Assembly: GCF_013155275.1 (NCBI RefSeq)
Contig: NZ_JABJXS010000004.1
Location: 1-64,000, forward strand
Reading direction: 5' to 3'
Length of the DNA: 64,000 nucleotides
Source: Brenneria sp. hezel4-2-4
Lineage (GTDB): Bacteria > Pseudomonadota > Gammaproteobacteria > Enterobacterales > Enterobacteriaceae
The translations under genes and the position numbers were made by a program. The notes below the pieces were generated by a model, which was not told where the DNA came from, made no database searches, and worked only from the letters and a program-made list of their open reading frames with translations. Shown one piece after another: positions 56,777 to 64,000 of the stretch. Positions within the stretch are counted from its first letter, which is position 1; each line of letters starts with the position of its first letter.

Positions 56777-57757
56777 TTAACTTATCCGCTTGACCATAAA
56801 ATGCGTGACCAGCATCCCCAGCGCGACGCTGCACAAGGCATAAATCAGCACCGTCGTTCCCACCGGATCGGAAAACAGAAAGCTGAAATCATCCGGAGAT
56901 TTCATATACAAATAGGCCAGGCAGCAGGGAAACAGCGCCGCGACGATCTTCGCCGACGCCCGCGCTTCCGAGGTTTTGGACTGCACCTTAAGCTGCAACT
57001 CGCGGCGATCGCGCAGCGTGGCGGACAGCCGCTCCAGCGTTTCCCCCAGTCGCCCGCCGGCCTCCTGATTGATAATCAGGATCACCACGAAGAAACGGTA
57101 TTCCGCCATCGGTACGCGACCCGCCGAGGTCTGGATCACCTGACGCAGCGGGATCCCCAACTTCAGCCAGTGGTCGATGGTTTTAAATTCCGCCGACAGC
57201 GGCCCGGTTAAATGCTCCGCCACGATGGCGAAAGTATTCGCCACCGGCACCCCCGCCCGACAGCTGCGGGTAATGGCGTCAATGGCTTCCGGCAGGCTTT
57301 CGCGCAGCGCTTTCAGGTGCTTTTGCAGCGTGGCGCGAAACAGCAACGTCCCGATGGCGGCGAACAGCAGCAGGGAGAACATCAGCCCCAGCGTTAACGG
57401 CAGCAGTGTTTTTTGCCCCATCATCATTCCCAGCATCAGCGCCGGCAGCGCCAACAGCAGCGCCCGCTGACGTAAATTCTTCTTCCAGCCGATAAACGCC
57501 AGTTGCGCCCAGATCCCCGCCAGCCAGCGTCCCAACACCGGCACCCGCATCAACGGCGTTTTTATCTCATCACGCAGAATGGAATCGGAGACCGGTTGTT
57601 CCGTCTGCGGCGCCGCTTCGGCTAAAATCTGCCGCCAACGCTGTTCACTGCGCGCGCGGCGCTGGCGCGCCTGTTGCCAACCATGGAGGGCAAAAAGCGC
57701 CAGCAGCACGCAGCAAAACACCAGCAAGGTAATCAGATTGAGCAATAACGGGGTCAT
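56777..57757 (-). CDS. tadB: TadB inner-membrane platform protein (Tad locus 2)
   Basis: 326 residues. N-terminal helix, basic stretch, two helices near 105-150, F domain with LPEAIDAITRSCRAGVPVAN near 160-180, and two C-terminal helices. It pairs with TadC as platform for the TadA motor. AGGAG lies seven bases before the ATG at 57757. Confidence 0.92.
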   Translation of the reverse strand: MTPLLLNLITLLVFCCVLLALFALHGWQQARQRRARSEQRWRQILAEAAPQTEQPVSDSILRDEIKTPLMRVPVLGRWLAGIWAQLAFIGWKKNLRQRALLLALPALMLGMMMGQKTLLPLTLGLMFSLLLFAAIGTLLFRATLQKHLKALRESLPEAIDAITRSCRAGVPVANTFAIVAEHLTGPLSAEFKTIDHWLKLGIPLRQVIQTSAGRVPMAEYRFFVVILIINQEAGGRLGETLERLSATLRDRRELQLKVQSKTSEARASAKIVAALFPCCLAYLYMKSPDDFSFLFSDPVGTTVLIYALCSVALGMLVTHFMVKRIS

Positions 57758-57775
57758 CGGCGTCTCCTCAGTTCA

Positions 57776-59191
57776 TCACTGCGCATCAAACAGATGCGCT
57801 TTATCGCTGTAGAACTGCGGGCGCTGAATATGCTGAACGTATTCGCCGGTCAGTATCCCCTGCGCGTCCATGCCTTTGATCTGGAAAGTGAACAGATCCT
57901 GTAGCTGGATCACTTCATTCTCCATGCCGCACACTTCGGTAATCGACACCACCCGGCGCATGCCGTCGCGCATACGTTCGATCTGGACGATCAGGTGCAC
58001 CGCACTGGCGATCTGACGGCGGATCGCCATCAGCGGCAGTTGCATATTGGCCATCATCACCATGTTTTCCAGCCGCTGTATCGAATCACGCGAGGTGTTG
58101 GCATGCACGGTGCACAGCGAGCCGTCATGGCCGGTGTTCATCGCCTGCAACATGTCAAAACTTTCCCCGCCGCGAACTTCGCCGAGGATGATGCGGTCGG
58201 GACGCATACGCAGCGCGTTACGCATCAGATCGCGCTGATCGACGCGTCCGGTGCCTTCGGCGCTGATCGGGCGGGTTTCCAGCCTGACCACATGTTCCTG
58301 TTGCAATTGCAGCTCGGCGGCGTCTTCAATGGTGATGATGCGATCGGTGCTGCCGATCTTCTGCGACAGCGCATTCAGCAGCGTGGTTTTCCCCGCGCCG
58401 GTGCCGCCCGAGACAATCACATTCACCCGCGCCTGCATCGCCTTGTTCAACACATCCGCCATCGCGTATGACATACAGCGGCTTTCCGCCAGCGCTTCCA
58501 GCGACAGGTTGCGACGCATGAATTTACGAATGGAGATGGTGGTGCCGTCGATCGCCAGCGGATAGGTAATCACGTTGACGCGGCTGCCGTCCGGCAGACG
58601 GGCATCGACCATCGGGCTGGCTTCATCGATACGCCGCCCCACCGCCGCGGCAATCCGCTGGGCGGTATTGAACACATGCTCTTCGTCAATGAAGGTGATC
58701 GGCGAAAGTTCCAGCTTGCCGAAACGCTCGACAAACACCTGACCCGCGCCATTAACCAGAATATCGTTGACGGTATCGTCCGCCAGCAGCGGCTGGATCG
58801 GGCCGATCCCGGTCATCTCGTCCAGCATTTCCGTGGCGATGGCTTCTTCTTCCTGCCGGGAAAGCTGTAAACGCTGTTCGTCGCAGATACGGCGGATCAC
58901 CGTTTCAATCTGCACCAGCAGCTTGTCGCGCCCCATGATGGCGGCCTTGCCGGCATCGATCTGATCGTAAAGCTGAGAACGAATCAGACGCCGCTGGCTG
59001 GTGCGACCGTCCGTTTGTCTTGCCGCGGGCGTGGCGACCATCGGGTTATTTACCGCCGGCTGCGCACGATTTTCCGCCGCCGGACGGGCTTTCAGTTCGG
59101 TCACGCTGGCCGTCGCAGGCTGGGACGCGCTGTTATGCGCCTCGCCTTTTTGCTGGTTGTTTTTATATAAATTGTTTTTACGAATCAGCAT
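57776..59191 (-). CDS. tadA: TadA/CpaF secretion ATPase (Tad locus 2)
   Basis: 471 residues. Variable N-terminal stretch to about 70, then the CpaF core: Walker A SGGTGAGKTT near 258-267, DRIILGEVRGGE for the Walker B region, TGHDGSLCTVHANT for the His box. Core regions are highly similar to the locus 1 ATPase while the N-terminal regions differ. AAAAGG lies nine bases before ATG 59191. The gap to tadZ is 40 bases. Confidence 0.95.
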   Translation of the reverse strand: MLIRKNNLYKNNQQKGEAHNSASQPATASVTELKARPAAENRAQPAVNNPMVATPAARQTDGRTSQRRLIRSQLYDQIDAGKAAIMGRDKLLVQIETVIRRICDEQRLQLSRQEEEAIATEMLDEMTGIGPIQPLLADDTVNDILVNGAGQVFVERFGKLELSPITFIDEEHVFNTAQRIAAAVGRRIDEASPMVDARLPDGSRVNVITYPLAIDGTTISIRKFMRRNLSLEALAESRCMSYAMADVLNKAMQARVNVIVSGGTGAGKTTLLNALSQKIGSTDRIITIEDAAELQLQQEHVVRLETRPISAEGTGRVDQRDLMRNALRMRPDRIILGEVRGGESFDMLQAMNTGHDGSLCTVHANTSRDSIQRLENMVMMANMQLPLMAIRRQIASAVHLIVQIERMRDGMRRVVSITEVCGMENEVIQLQDLFTFQIKGMDAQGILTGEYVQHIQRPQFYSDKAHLFDAQ

Positions 59192-59231
59192 AGTGTTTAA
59201 CCTTTTGATAAACCGGCAATGTCAGCGGTAT

Positions 59232-60431
59232 TCATGCCCGTTTCAACCAGCGCGAAAACCAGCGTTTTTCCACCGGTCGGGCGCGCACGCCGCAGGCCAG
59301 ATCGACAAGCTGACGCAACCCTTGCTGGAACGCCGGCGCCGCCGCCAGATTCAGCGCGCCCAGGCTGAGGCTCTGCGCCAGCGCATGGCCGGCGTTCGGC
59401 AGCACCGCGTCGATCTTCCGGCCGACAAACTGCTCAAACTGCTCGCGACTGAGCGGCGTGTTGCCGACAAACCGGCTGTGGTTATGCACCAGCAGCAGGC
59501 GTTGTCCTTCGCTTTCATCGCCGATTTCATGCAACACCCGGCGGATATTGCGCGCATCCTGTAGCGTCAGTTCGGTAACGATGATGCGTAAGTCCGCGTA
59601 GGTCAGCACGTCCAGCGCCCCCGGCGGGTAGCTGCTGGGTAAATCCCAGATCACCTGATTAAACATGCGGCACAGCGCCCCGCCGAGGTTCAGCACGTTG
59701 TCCACCTCGACCGGGCTTAACTCGCCCAGTTCCGGTTTCTGCGCCAGCAGGTGCAGACGCGTATCCACCCGCAGCATGGCGCGCTGCAACAGCCGGGTAT
59801 CCAGCTCCTGCGTACCCAGCACCGCCGCCAGCCCGGCATCTTCGTTCTGCCCCAGCAGCAACAGTTGATCGCCATTGCGACGGTCAAAATCCACCAGCGC
59901 GACCGGTAAGTGCCGCTCGCCGGACATCAGCCGGCTGAGTCCCATGGCCACGGTACTGCCGCCGCTGCCGCCGCTGGCGCTGACCACCGCAACGGTGCGC
60001 CCCATACGGGCATACTCCGGCCCCGCCTGCTGGCCTTCGCATTTCGCCAACGTCGACGCCAGCAAATCCAGCGTGAACGGCTTTAGCAGATAGTCCACCA
60101 CGCCGGCCTGCAACAACGCCCGATACAAACCGACATCCTGCGCTTTGCCGGTGGCGATCACCTGACTGGCGGGGCCGCAAACGTTGAGCAATTCGTCCAG
60201 CTCCGGCAACGGCCAGTGCGCGCCGTCCAAATCCACCAGCAGAATGCGCGGCGGCGCATTCCGCTCGCACCATTGCCGTGCGGCGGCGATGCCCCCGGGC
60301 ATAACCGGCGCATCCGGCTGTTTCAGGCGGGCCAATTGGTCGCTGATATCAGCGACGTCGTGTTCGGTATGGACAAACGCCACTAGCGGCAGCGCCAGCT
60401 CTTCACCGTCGTTAAGGGTAATTTCACTCAT
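59232..60431 (-). CDS. tadZ: TadZ/CpaE-like protein (Tad locus 2)
   Basis: 399 residues. The N-terminal receiver-like domain ends GVVDYLLKPFT (about 108-118). The MinD-like domain has SASGGSGGSTVAMGLS in place of the P-loop: both lysines of the deviant Walker A are missing, even more degenerate than in locus 1. Probably a scaffold that positions the Tad machine rather than an active ATPase. It precedes tadA with a 40-base gap. Confidence 0.88.
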   Translation of the reverse strand: MSEITLNDGEELALPLVAFVHTEHDVADISDQLARLKQPDAPVMPGGIAAARQWCERNAPPRILLVDLDGAHWPLPELDELLNVCGPASQVIATGKAQDVGLYRALLQAGVVDYLLKPFTLDLLASTLAKCEGQQAGPEYARMGRTVAVVSASGGSGGSTVAMGLSRLMSGERHLPVALVDFDRRNGDQLLLLGQNEDAGLAAVLGTQELDTRLLQRAMLRVDTRLHLLAQKPELGELSPVEVDNVLNLGGALCRMFNQVIWDLPSSYPPGALDVLTYADLRIIVTELTLQDARNIRRVLHEIGDESEGQRLLLVHNHSRFVGNTPLSREQFEQFVGRKIDAVLPNAGHALAQSLSLGALNLAAAPAFQQGLRQLVDLACGVRARPVEKRWFSRWLKRA

Positions 60432-60445
60432 GGAATGCCCGGCCC

Positions 60446-61144
60446 TTAATCATCAAAGTTAATGTCGATGAGCTCTTTCACCTCATCGGATTGATAACGT
60501 TCGATGCTGTTGACCGCAACCACGCCGTCCGCATCATCCAGCGCTTTGGCCTGAATCAGATCGCGCGGCTCCGCCACCATCATCGCCAGATTGTTTTGTG
60601 TGGCGCAGCCCAGATAGCCGATGCCTTCAAACGGTTTCACCATCAGCAAATCAGGATCGTTCACCTGACAGCGAGTGGTTTTTACCGCCAGCGCCTCGGA
60701 AATCACCTCCACATCGCCAGACTGAGCGCCGGCCGTCGCTGCGCGCATCAGTTTGACTTTTTGCGCATCGGCGCCCGCGTTCTTCAGCACGCTCGCCAGC
60801 CTGGCGGCCATTTGCTCGCCGCGGGCGCTACGGGGGATCAGCGTTAACGTCTGTTTGGAAAGCCGCCCCTGATCCTTGAGCATCACATTGAGCTGTTTAA
60901 GCGATTCCGGGGTAAAGCCGCGCCCGTTTGCCGCCACCTGCAACGTGACCGCCAGCGAAGAAGGCCGGACGTCAATCGGCGCCAGCGCGGGCTGGTCATA
61001 GCGCTGCAAACGCTGGCTGTTGACGGCGCTATCGCCGCAGGCCGTCAGCAGCAAGCAGAGGGCGCAGAGCGTCAGGCCGAAAATCGGCCCGCCGGACGGC
61101 TGGCGCGCGGCGCGCGGGAATGTGTGAATATTGTGTTTATGCAT
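60446..61144 (-). CDS. cpaD: CpaD-family pilus lipoprotein (Tad locus 2)
   Basis: 232 residues. Signal peptide with lipobox LLTAC near residues 32-36; a central domain (about 60-160, with VTLQVAANGRGFTPESLKQL) that is missing in the locus 1 protein; and the CpaD signature YLGCATQNNLAMMVAEPRDL at about 178-197. Of normal family length. Likely outer-membrane partner of RcpA. ATG 61144 has GGTGAG upstream; ATG 61156 would add four residues. Confidence 0.87.
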   Translation of the reverse strand: MHKHNIHTFPRAARQPSGGPIFGLTLCALCLLLTACGDSAVNSQRLQRYDQPALAPIDVRPSSLAVTLQVAANGRGFTPESLKQLNVMLKDQGRLSKQTLTLIPRSARGEQMAARLASVLKNAGADAQKVKLMRAATAGAQSGDVEVISEALAVKTTRCQVNDPDLLMVKPFEGIGYLGCATQNNLAMMVAEPRDLIQAKALDDADGVVAVNSIERYQSDEVKELIDINFDD

Positions 61145-61168
61145 TGTGCTCACCATTAATCATCAGGC

Positions 61169-62593
61169 TCAGTAGAGATAGCCCACGGCGCCATAACTTG
61201 GCATCACCGAGTCCAGCGTTTTGACGCCCTGCCCCGGCATCTGAAGATCGCCCGCATTCACCGGCTCCACCACATACGCCGTGGCGATGATCACCAGTTC
61301 GGTTTCCTCATGACTTGCTGATTCGTTTTCAAAAGCACGGCCGATAATCGGAATGCGGCTTAACCCCGGCACGCCGGTCACCGTTTGGCTGTTGGAGCTG
61401 CGCAACATGCCGGCCAGGGCGAAACTCTGCCCGCTGGCCAGTTCCACCGTGGTATCGGCGCGGCGCACGGTCAGCGCCGGAATGGTTGATCCGCCTTCCA
61501 GCGTGACCGCCCCGACCGAGGTTAACTCACTGACTTCCGGGGCGATGTGCAGGCTGATGCGGTTGGCGGACAGTAAGGTCGGCGTCATGCGCAGGATCAC
61601 GCCGTACGATTTGTAATCGATATTGACGTTGTTATTGGTGATCACCACCACCGGCACTTCACCGCCGGCGGCAAAGGCGGCGGTTTCGCCCGACATGGCG
61701 GTGAGGTTCGGTTCCGCCAGCACGGAGGCCATGCCCTGTTTGTTCATGGCGGACAACAATCCGCTGAGCGATCCTTCGCCGCCGCCGACGTTGGCGCCAA
61801 AGAAGCTGCTCCCCTCGACGCCGGTAAACGCCCCGGTGCTGGAATCAAAAAAGCCGCCCAGCGTACCGGTGCCCAAACCAAAGTTGGCGCCGCCCCGGTT
61901 AAGCGAGGCTTCCCAGTTAAAACCCAGTTCGTGCGTCAGGTTGCGGGACACTTCCACCACCCGGACGCGGATATTGATTTGCGAGGGGGTTTTAATCTTC
62001 AACTGGTTGATCACTTTGCCGGACGATTCGCTGCTGCCGGGCAAGCCATTCGCTCCGCCGCCGCTGCCGCCGGCCGTAGAGGCGGAGGCGACGATATAAG
62101 CCTGTACGCTGTCGATCACCCGTTTGGCGTCTTGCGGGGTATCAACGCTGCCGCGCACAATCACGCCGCTGGGGATCCCCGCTTCCAGTTGAATGTCCGC
62201 ATTGGGAAATTCCCGCTTCATCCGTTGGCTTAAGGCTTTCAGATCGTGTTCGGAAACGATGCGGATGGCATTGATGACATTGCCGCTCTCATCCATGGCG
62301 TACAGCGTGGTGGTTCCCACATTCTTGGCATAGATAAACAGGTTGCCGGGAGAAGGCAGTTCGAAACTGGCTATTTCCGGATCCGCCACCAATACGCTGT
62401 CCGGTAAGGCATCCAACTGTAATAAACGCCCCTGATGCACCGTCATATGCACCACGTTGGTTTCAGCGACTTCAGAAATGCCCGCGGCGAAAATCGTGGC
62501 GGGCGACAATGCCATTGCCAGCCAGCCGGCGGCCAACCATCGTTTACACGCACCCCGGGAATCCGCTTTCAAAAACAGGGAAAACATCGTCAT
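61169..62593 (-). CDS. rcpA: RcpA/CpaC outer-membrane secretin (Tad locus 2)
   Basis: 474 residues. Signal peptide to about 37 (ending FAAG), N-terminal domain with LVADPEIASFELPSPGN and GTTTLYAMDESG, BON-like segment near 120-160, a Gly/Ser-rich insertion near 170-190, and the secretin core with VLAEPNLTAMSGETAAFAAG and LSRIPIIGRAF. The Gly/Ser linker is absent in locus 1. ATG 62593 or the in-frame ATG 62587; neither has a strong ribosome site. Confidence 0.95.
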   Translation of the reverse strand: MTMFSLFLKADSRGACKRWLAAGWLAMALSPATIFAAGISEVAETNVVHMTVHQGRLLQLDALPDSVLVADPEIASFELPSPGNLFIYAKNVGTTTLYAMDESGNVINAIRIVSEHDLKALSQRMKREFPNADIQLEAGIPSGVIVRGSVDTPQDAKRVIDSVQAYIVASASTAGGSGGGANGLPGSSESSGKVINQLKIKTPSQINIRVRVVEVSRNLTHELGFNWEASLNRGGANFGLGTGTLGGFFDSSTGAFTGVEGSSFFGANVGGGEGSLSGLLSAMNKQGMASVLAEPNLTAMSGETAAFAAGGEVPVVVITNNNVNIDYKSYGVILRMTPTLLSANRISLHIAPEVSELTSVGAVTLEGGSTIPALTVRRADTTVELASGQSFALAGMLRSSNSQTVTGVPGLSRIPIIGRAFENESASHEETELVIIATAYVVEPVNAGDLQMPGQGVKTLDSVMPSYGAVGYLY

Positions 62594-62681
62594 TTACTTA
62601 ATTTCCGTAATAGGCTTCATTTTTTCCGTAAACCGGCTGATTGAGCGATTCAGAGGCTGCCGGATGGATTGCTCGCCCGTC

Positions 62682-63626
62682 CTAACGGGCCGGGAACGTC
62701 AGCACATCTTTTTGCGCGCCGCGAAACACTTTTACCTGATGGCCGCTGCCGGACAGACCGTTATAAATGCTGGTGCTCTGCGACAGCGTGGTAACCGGCG
62801 ATGCGCCCTGCCGGGCATTGTCCAATTCATCCGGCGTTGAGCTGCGCAGCGCCAGATGCAACATTCCCACTTCTTTCGCCACCGCCAAAATCTCCGCCTG
62901 TTCCGACGTCACTTCTACCGTTACCGTCTGGTAACTGACGGAACGCGGCCGATTGCCGACGGCGGCCGTACGGCTTCTATTCGAGGCCGTTGTCTCGGCG
63001 TCATCTTCCTGCACCACGTCCTGCCGCGGACGCACGTCGGTGTCGGTTTGATTGTTCAGCGCCAGAACCCGTAAATCGCGCACGATGGTTTGCGACGCCA
63101 GCAGAGGCGCGGCCGTCTGTCCGCCGCCGGTCTGCGGTTCCGGCTGTTCGTCTCTGCGCAAACTGAGGATGATATCTACCCGATCGCCGGCGGCGACCAG
63201 ACCGGAGTTACTGGCTACGGCGTTGGTGGGAATCGAGATGGCGCGCATCCCTTTGCGCAACACGGCGGCGACAAAACCCGGCTCGTTGGGCTTCACCACC
63301 ACATTGCTGGTCAGCGGCGTGCCTGCGGTAATCGACTCGCGCAGGGTGGCGCCCAACAGCAGCGTCTGGCTGTCTTTACCGCGAATGAAATTGAAGGTAC
63401 GGGATACCGGCTCTGCCGTTACCTGCCAGCGCAGCGAGGAAGAATCCAGAAAATCGCCGGGATGAAGATCTTTCGCCGCCACCAGCACGGCAATCTGTTC
63501 CGGCGCTTTTACCGCAACCTGCTGGGGAACCGGCGGCGGTGACGACAAATGGCTGCGCACCATCAGCGCGACAATACCCGCCAGGATCAAGGCGCCTGAC
63601 AGTACATACGTAGAGTTAACTTTCAT
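62682..63626 (-). CDS. rcpC: RcpC/CpaB pilus assembly protein (Tad locus 2)
   Basis: 314 residues. Membrane segment about 5-25, SAF domain about 42-105 (AAKDLHPGDFLDSSSLRWQV), then VLRKGMRAISIPTNAVASNSG and DRVDIILSLRRDEQ as in CpaB. ATG 63626 is chosen; the frame continues upstream only to a TTG at 63644. The spacer to rcpA is 88 bases. Confidence 0.92.
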   Translation of the reverse strand: MKVNSTYVLSGALILAGIVALMVRSHLSSPPPVPQQVAVKAPEQIAVLVAAKDLHPGDFLDSSSLRWQVTAEPVSRTFNFIRGKDSQTLLLGATLRESITAGTPLTSNVVVKPNEPGFVAAVLRKGMRAISIPTNAVASNSGLVAAGDRVDIILSLRRDEQPEPQTGGGQTAAPLLASQTIVRDLRVLALNNQTDTDVRPRQDVVQEDDAETTASNRSRTAAVGNRPRSVSYQTVTVEVTSEQAEILAVAKEVGMLHLALRSSTPDELDNARQGASPVTTLSQSTSIYNGLSGSGHQVKVFRGAQKDVLTFPAR

Positions 63627-63674
63627 TTCAACTTGCCTACCCAAGTGTGTGCGTCTTAAAAAACAGCGACGGAA

Positions 63675-64000
63675 TTAAAACAAGGGAAAAATCAGGACGT
63701 ACGTCGCGCCGAATGCGATGGCGATGCCGTAAGGGATCCCTTGCAAAAGGTCGGCGGGCAGCGCGGGCGGAATGGGTAACCGGCTTTTAAACATCCGGTT
63801 GGTGGTTTGAATTCCCATTGTCACCGCGGCCGGTACGGTATTGAGCAACGGCAGACTCAGCGCCAATACGCCCCCCGCCAGCGCGGTTACCATGACAAAA
63901 ACGATCTGATGCCCATGTCCCACCCACAGACATAACACGCTCATCAGTTTCACATCGCCCGCGCCCAGCCTGCCGGTGAGGAAAAGCAAAAAACCGACCA
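63675..64000 (-). CDS. tadV: TadV/CpaA prepilin peptidase, partial (Tad locus 2)
   Basis: The frame runs off the right window edge, leaving about 108 C-terminal residues. The second catalytic aspartate is visible in LGAGDVKLM. The rest shows two or three hydrophobic segments (VFVMVTALAGGVLALSLPLL and YGIAIAFGATYVLIF). The N-terminal aspartate and the expected flp gene lie beyond the window. By order it is the peptidase of Tad locus 2. Confidence 0.88.
   Translation of the reverse strand, partial: VGFLLFLTGRLGAGDVKLMSVLCLWVGHGHQIVFVMVTALAGGVLALSLPLLNTVPAAVTMGIQTTNRMFKSRLPIPPALPADLLQGIPYGIAIAFGATYVLIFPLF

Overview
The window looks like chromosomal DNA from a gammaproteobacterium of the Enterobacterales, most likely a member of the Pectobacteriaceae (Brenneria, Dickeya or Pectobacterium-like). 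The basis is the enterobacterial sequence of the NifJ (YdbK type), YbeM, GrxB, Acs-YjcH-ActP and FecIR proteins, GC-rich coding DNA with AT-rich spacers, and enterobacterial-style Fur and CRP sites. The genus is an inference; no rRNA or tRNA gene is present.

Layout. (1) 1-5.5 kb: the edge of an IS3-family element and a scrap of a tyrosine integrase gene. Next come a LysR regulator, a DcuC-family transporter and a galactonate-dehydratase-like enolase-superfamily enzyme (probably a sugar-acid uptake and dehydration unit), then glutaredoxin 2. (2) 5.6-17.4 kb, minus strand: a complete Tad (tight adherence, Flp type IVc pilus) operon reading flp-tadV-rcpC-rcpA-cpaD-tadZ-tadA-B-C-D-E-F-G. (3) 18-36 kb, housekeeping and metabolic genes: a PrpA-like phosphatase, a small unknown protein, NifJ, the YbeM amidase, an L,D-transpeptidase, an AI-2E-family membrane protein, a FecI/FecR/TonB-receptor iron unit with a Fur box, a small PAS-like protein, and the acetate unit acs-yjcH-actP with a CRP site. 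(4) 36.5-37.3 kb: a HigB/HigA-type toxin-antitoxin pair with two overlapping palindromic operators. (5) 37.3-52.1 kb, minus strand: a five-gene cluster with a 2929-residue repeat protein carrying an N-terminal LEPR motif, a lipoprotein TolC-like channel, a HlyD-type adaptor, a GAF-like/HlyD adaptor and a fusion of an M50 (site-2) metalloprotease with HlyD. No ABC transporter is encoded in the cluster. (6) 52.2-64.0 kb, minus strand: a second, divergent Tad operon in the same order, cut by the window end inside tadV.

How it fits together. The second Tad operon runs into the giant-protein cluster with only 37 bases between them, so pilus assembly genes, giant surface protein and exporter may be one transcription unit. 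The most interesting candidate system is this cluster: an envelope-spanning export apparatus apparently built from TolC, three different adaptors and an intramembrane protease, with a giant three-propeller, Ig-like-repeat protein as its likely cargo. The two Tad loci are ancient paralogues rather than a recent duplication. They differ in the size of CpaD and in the metal site of the TadG von Willebrand domain.
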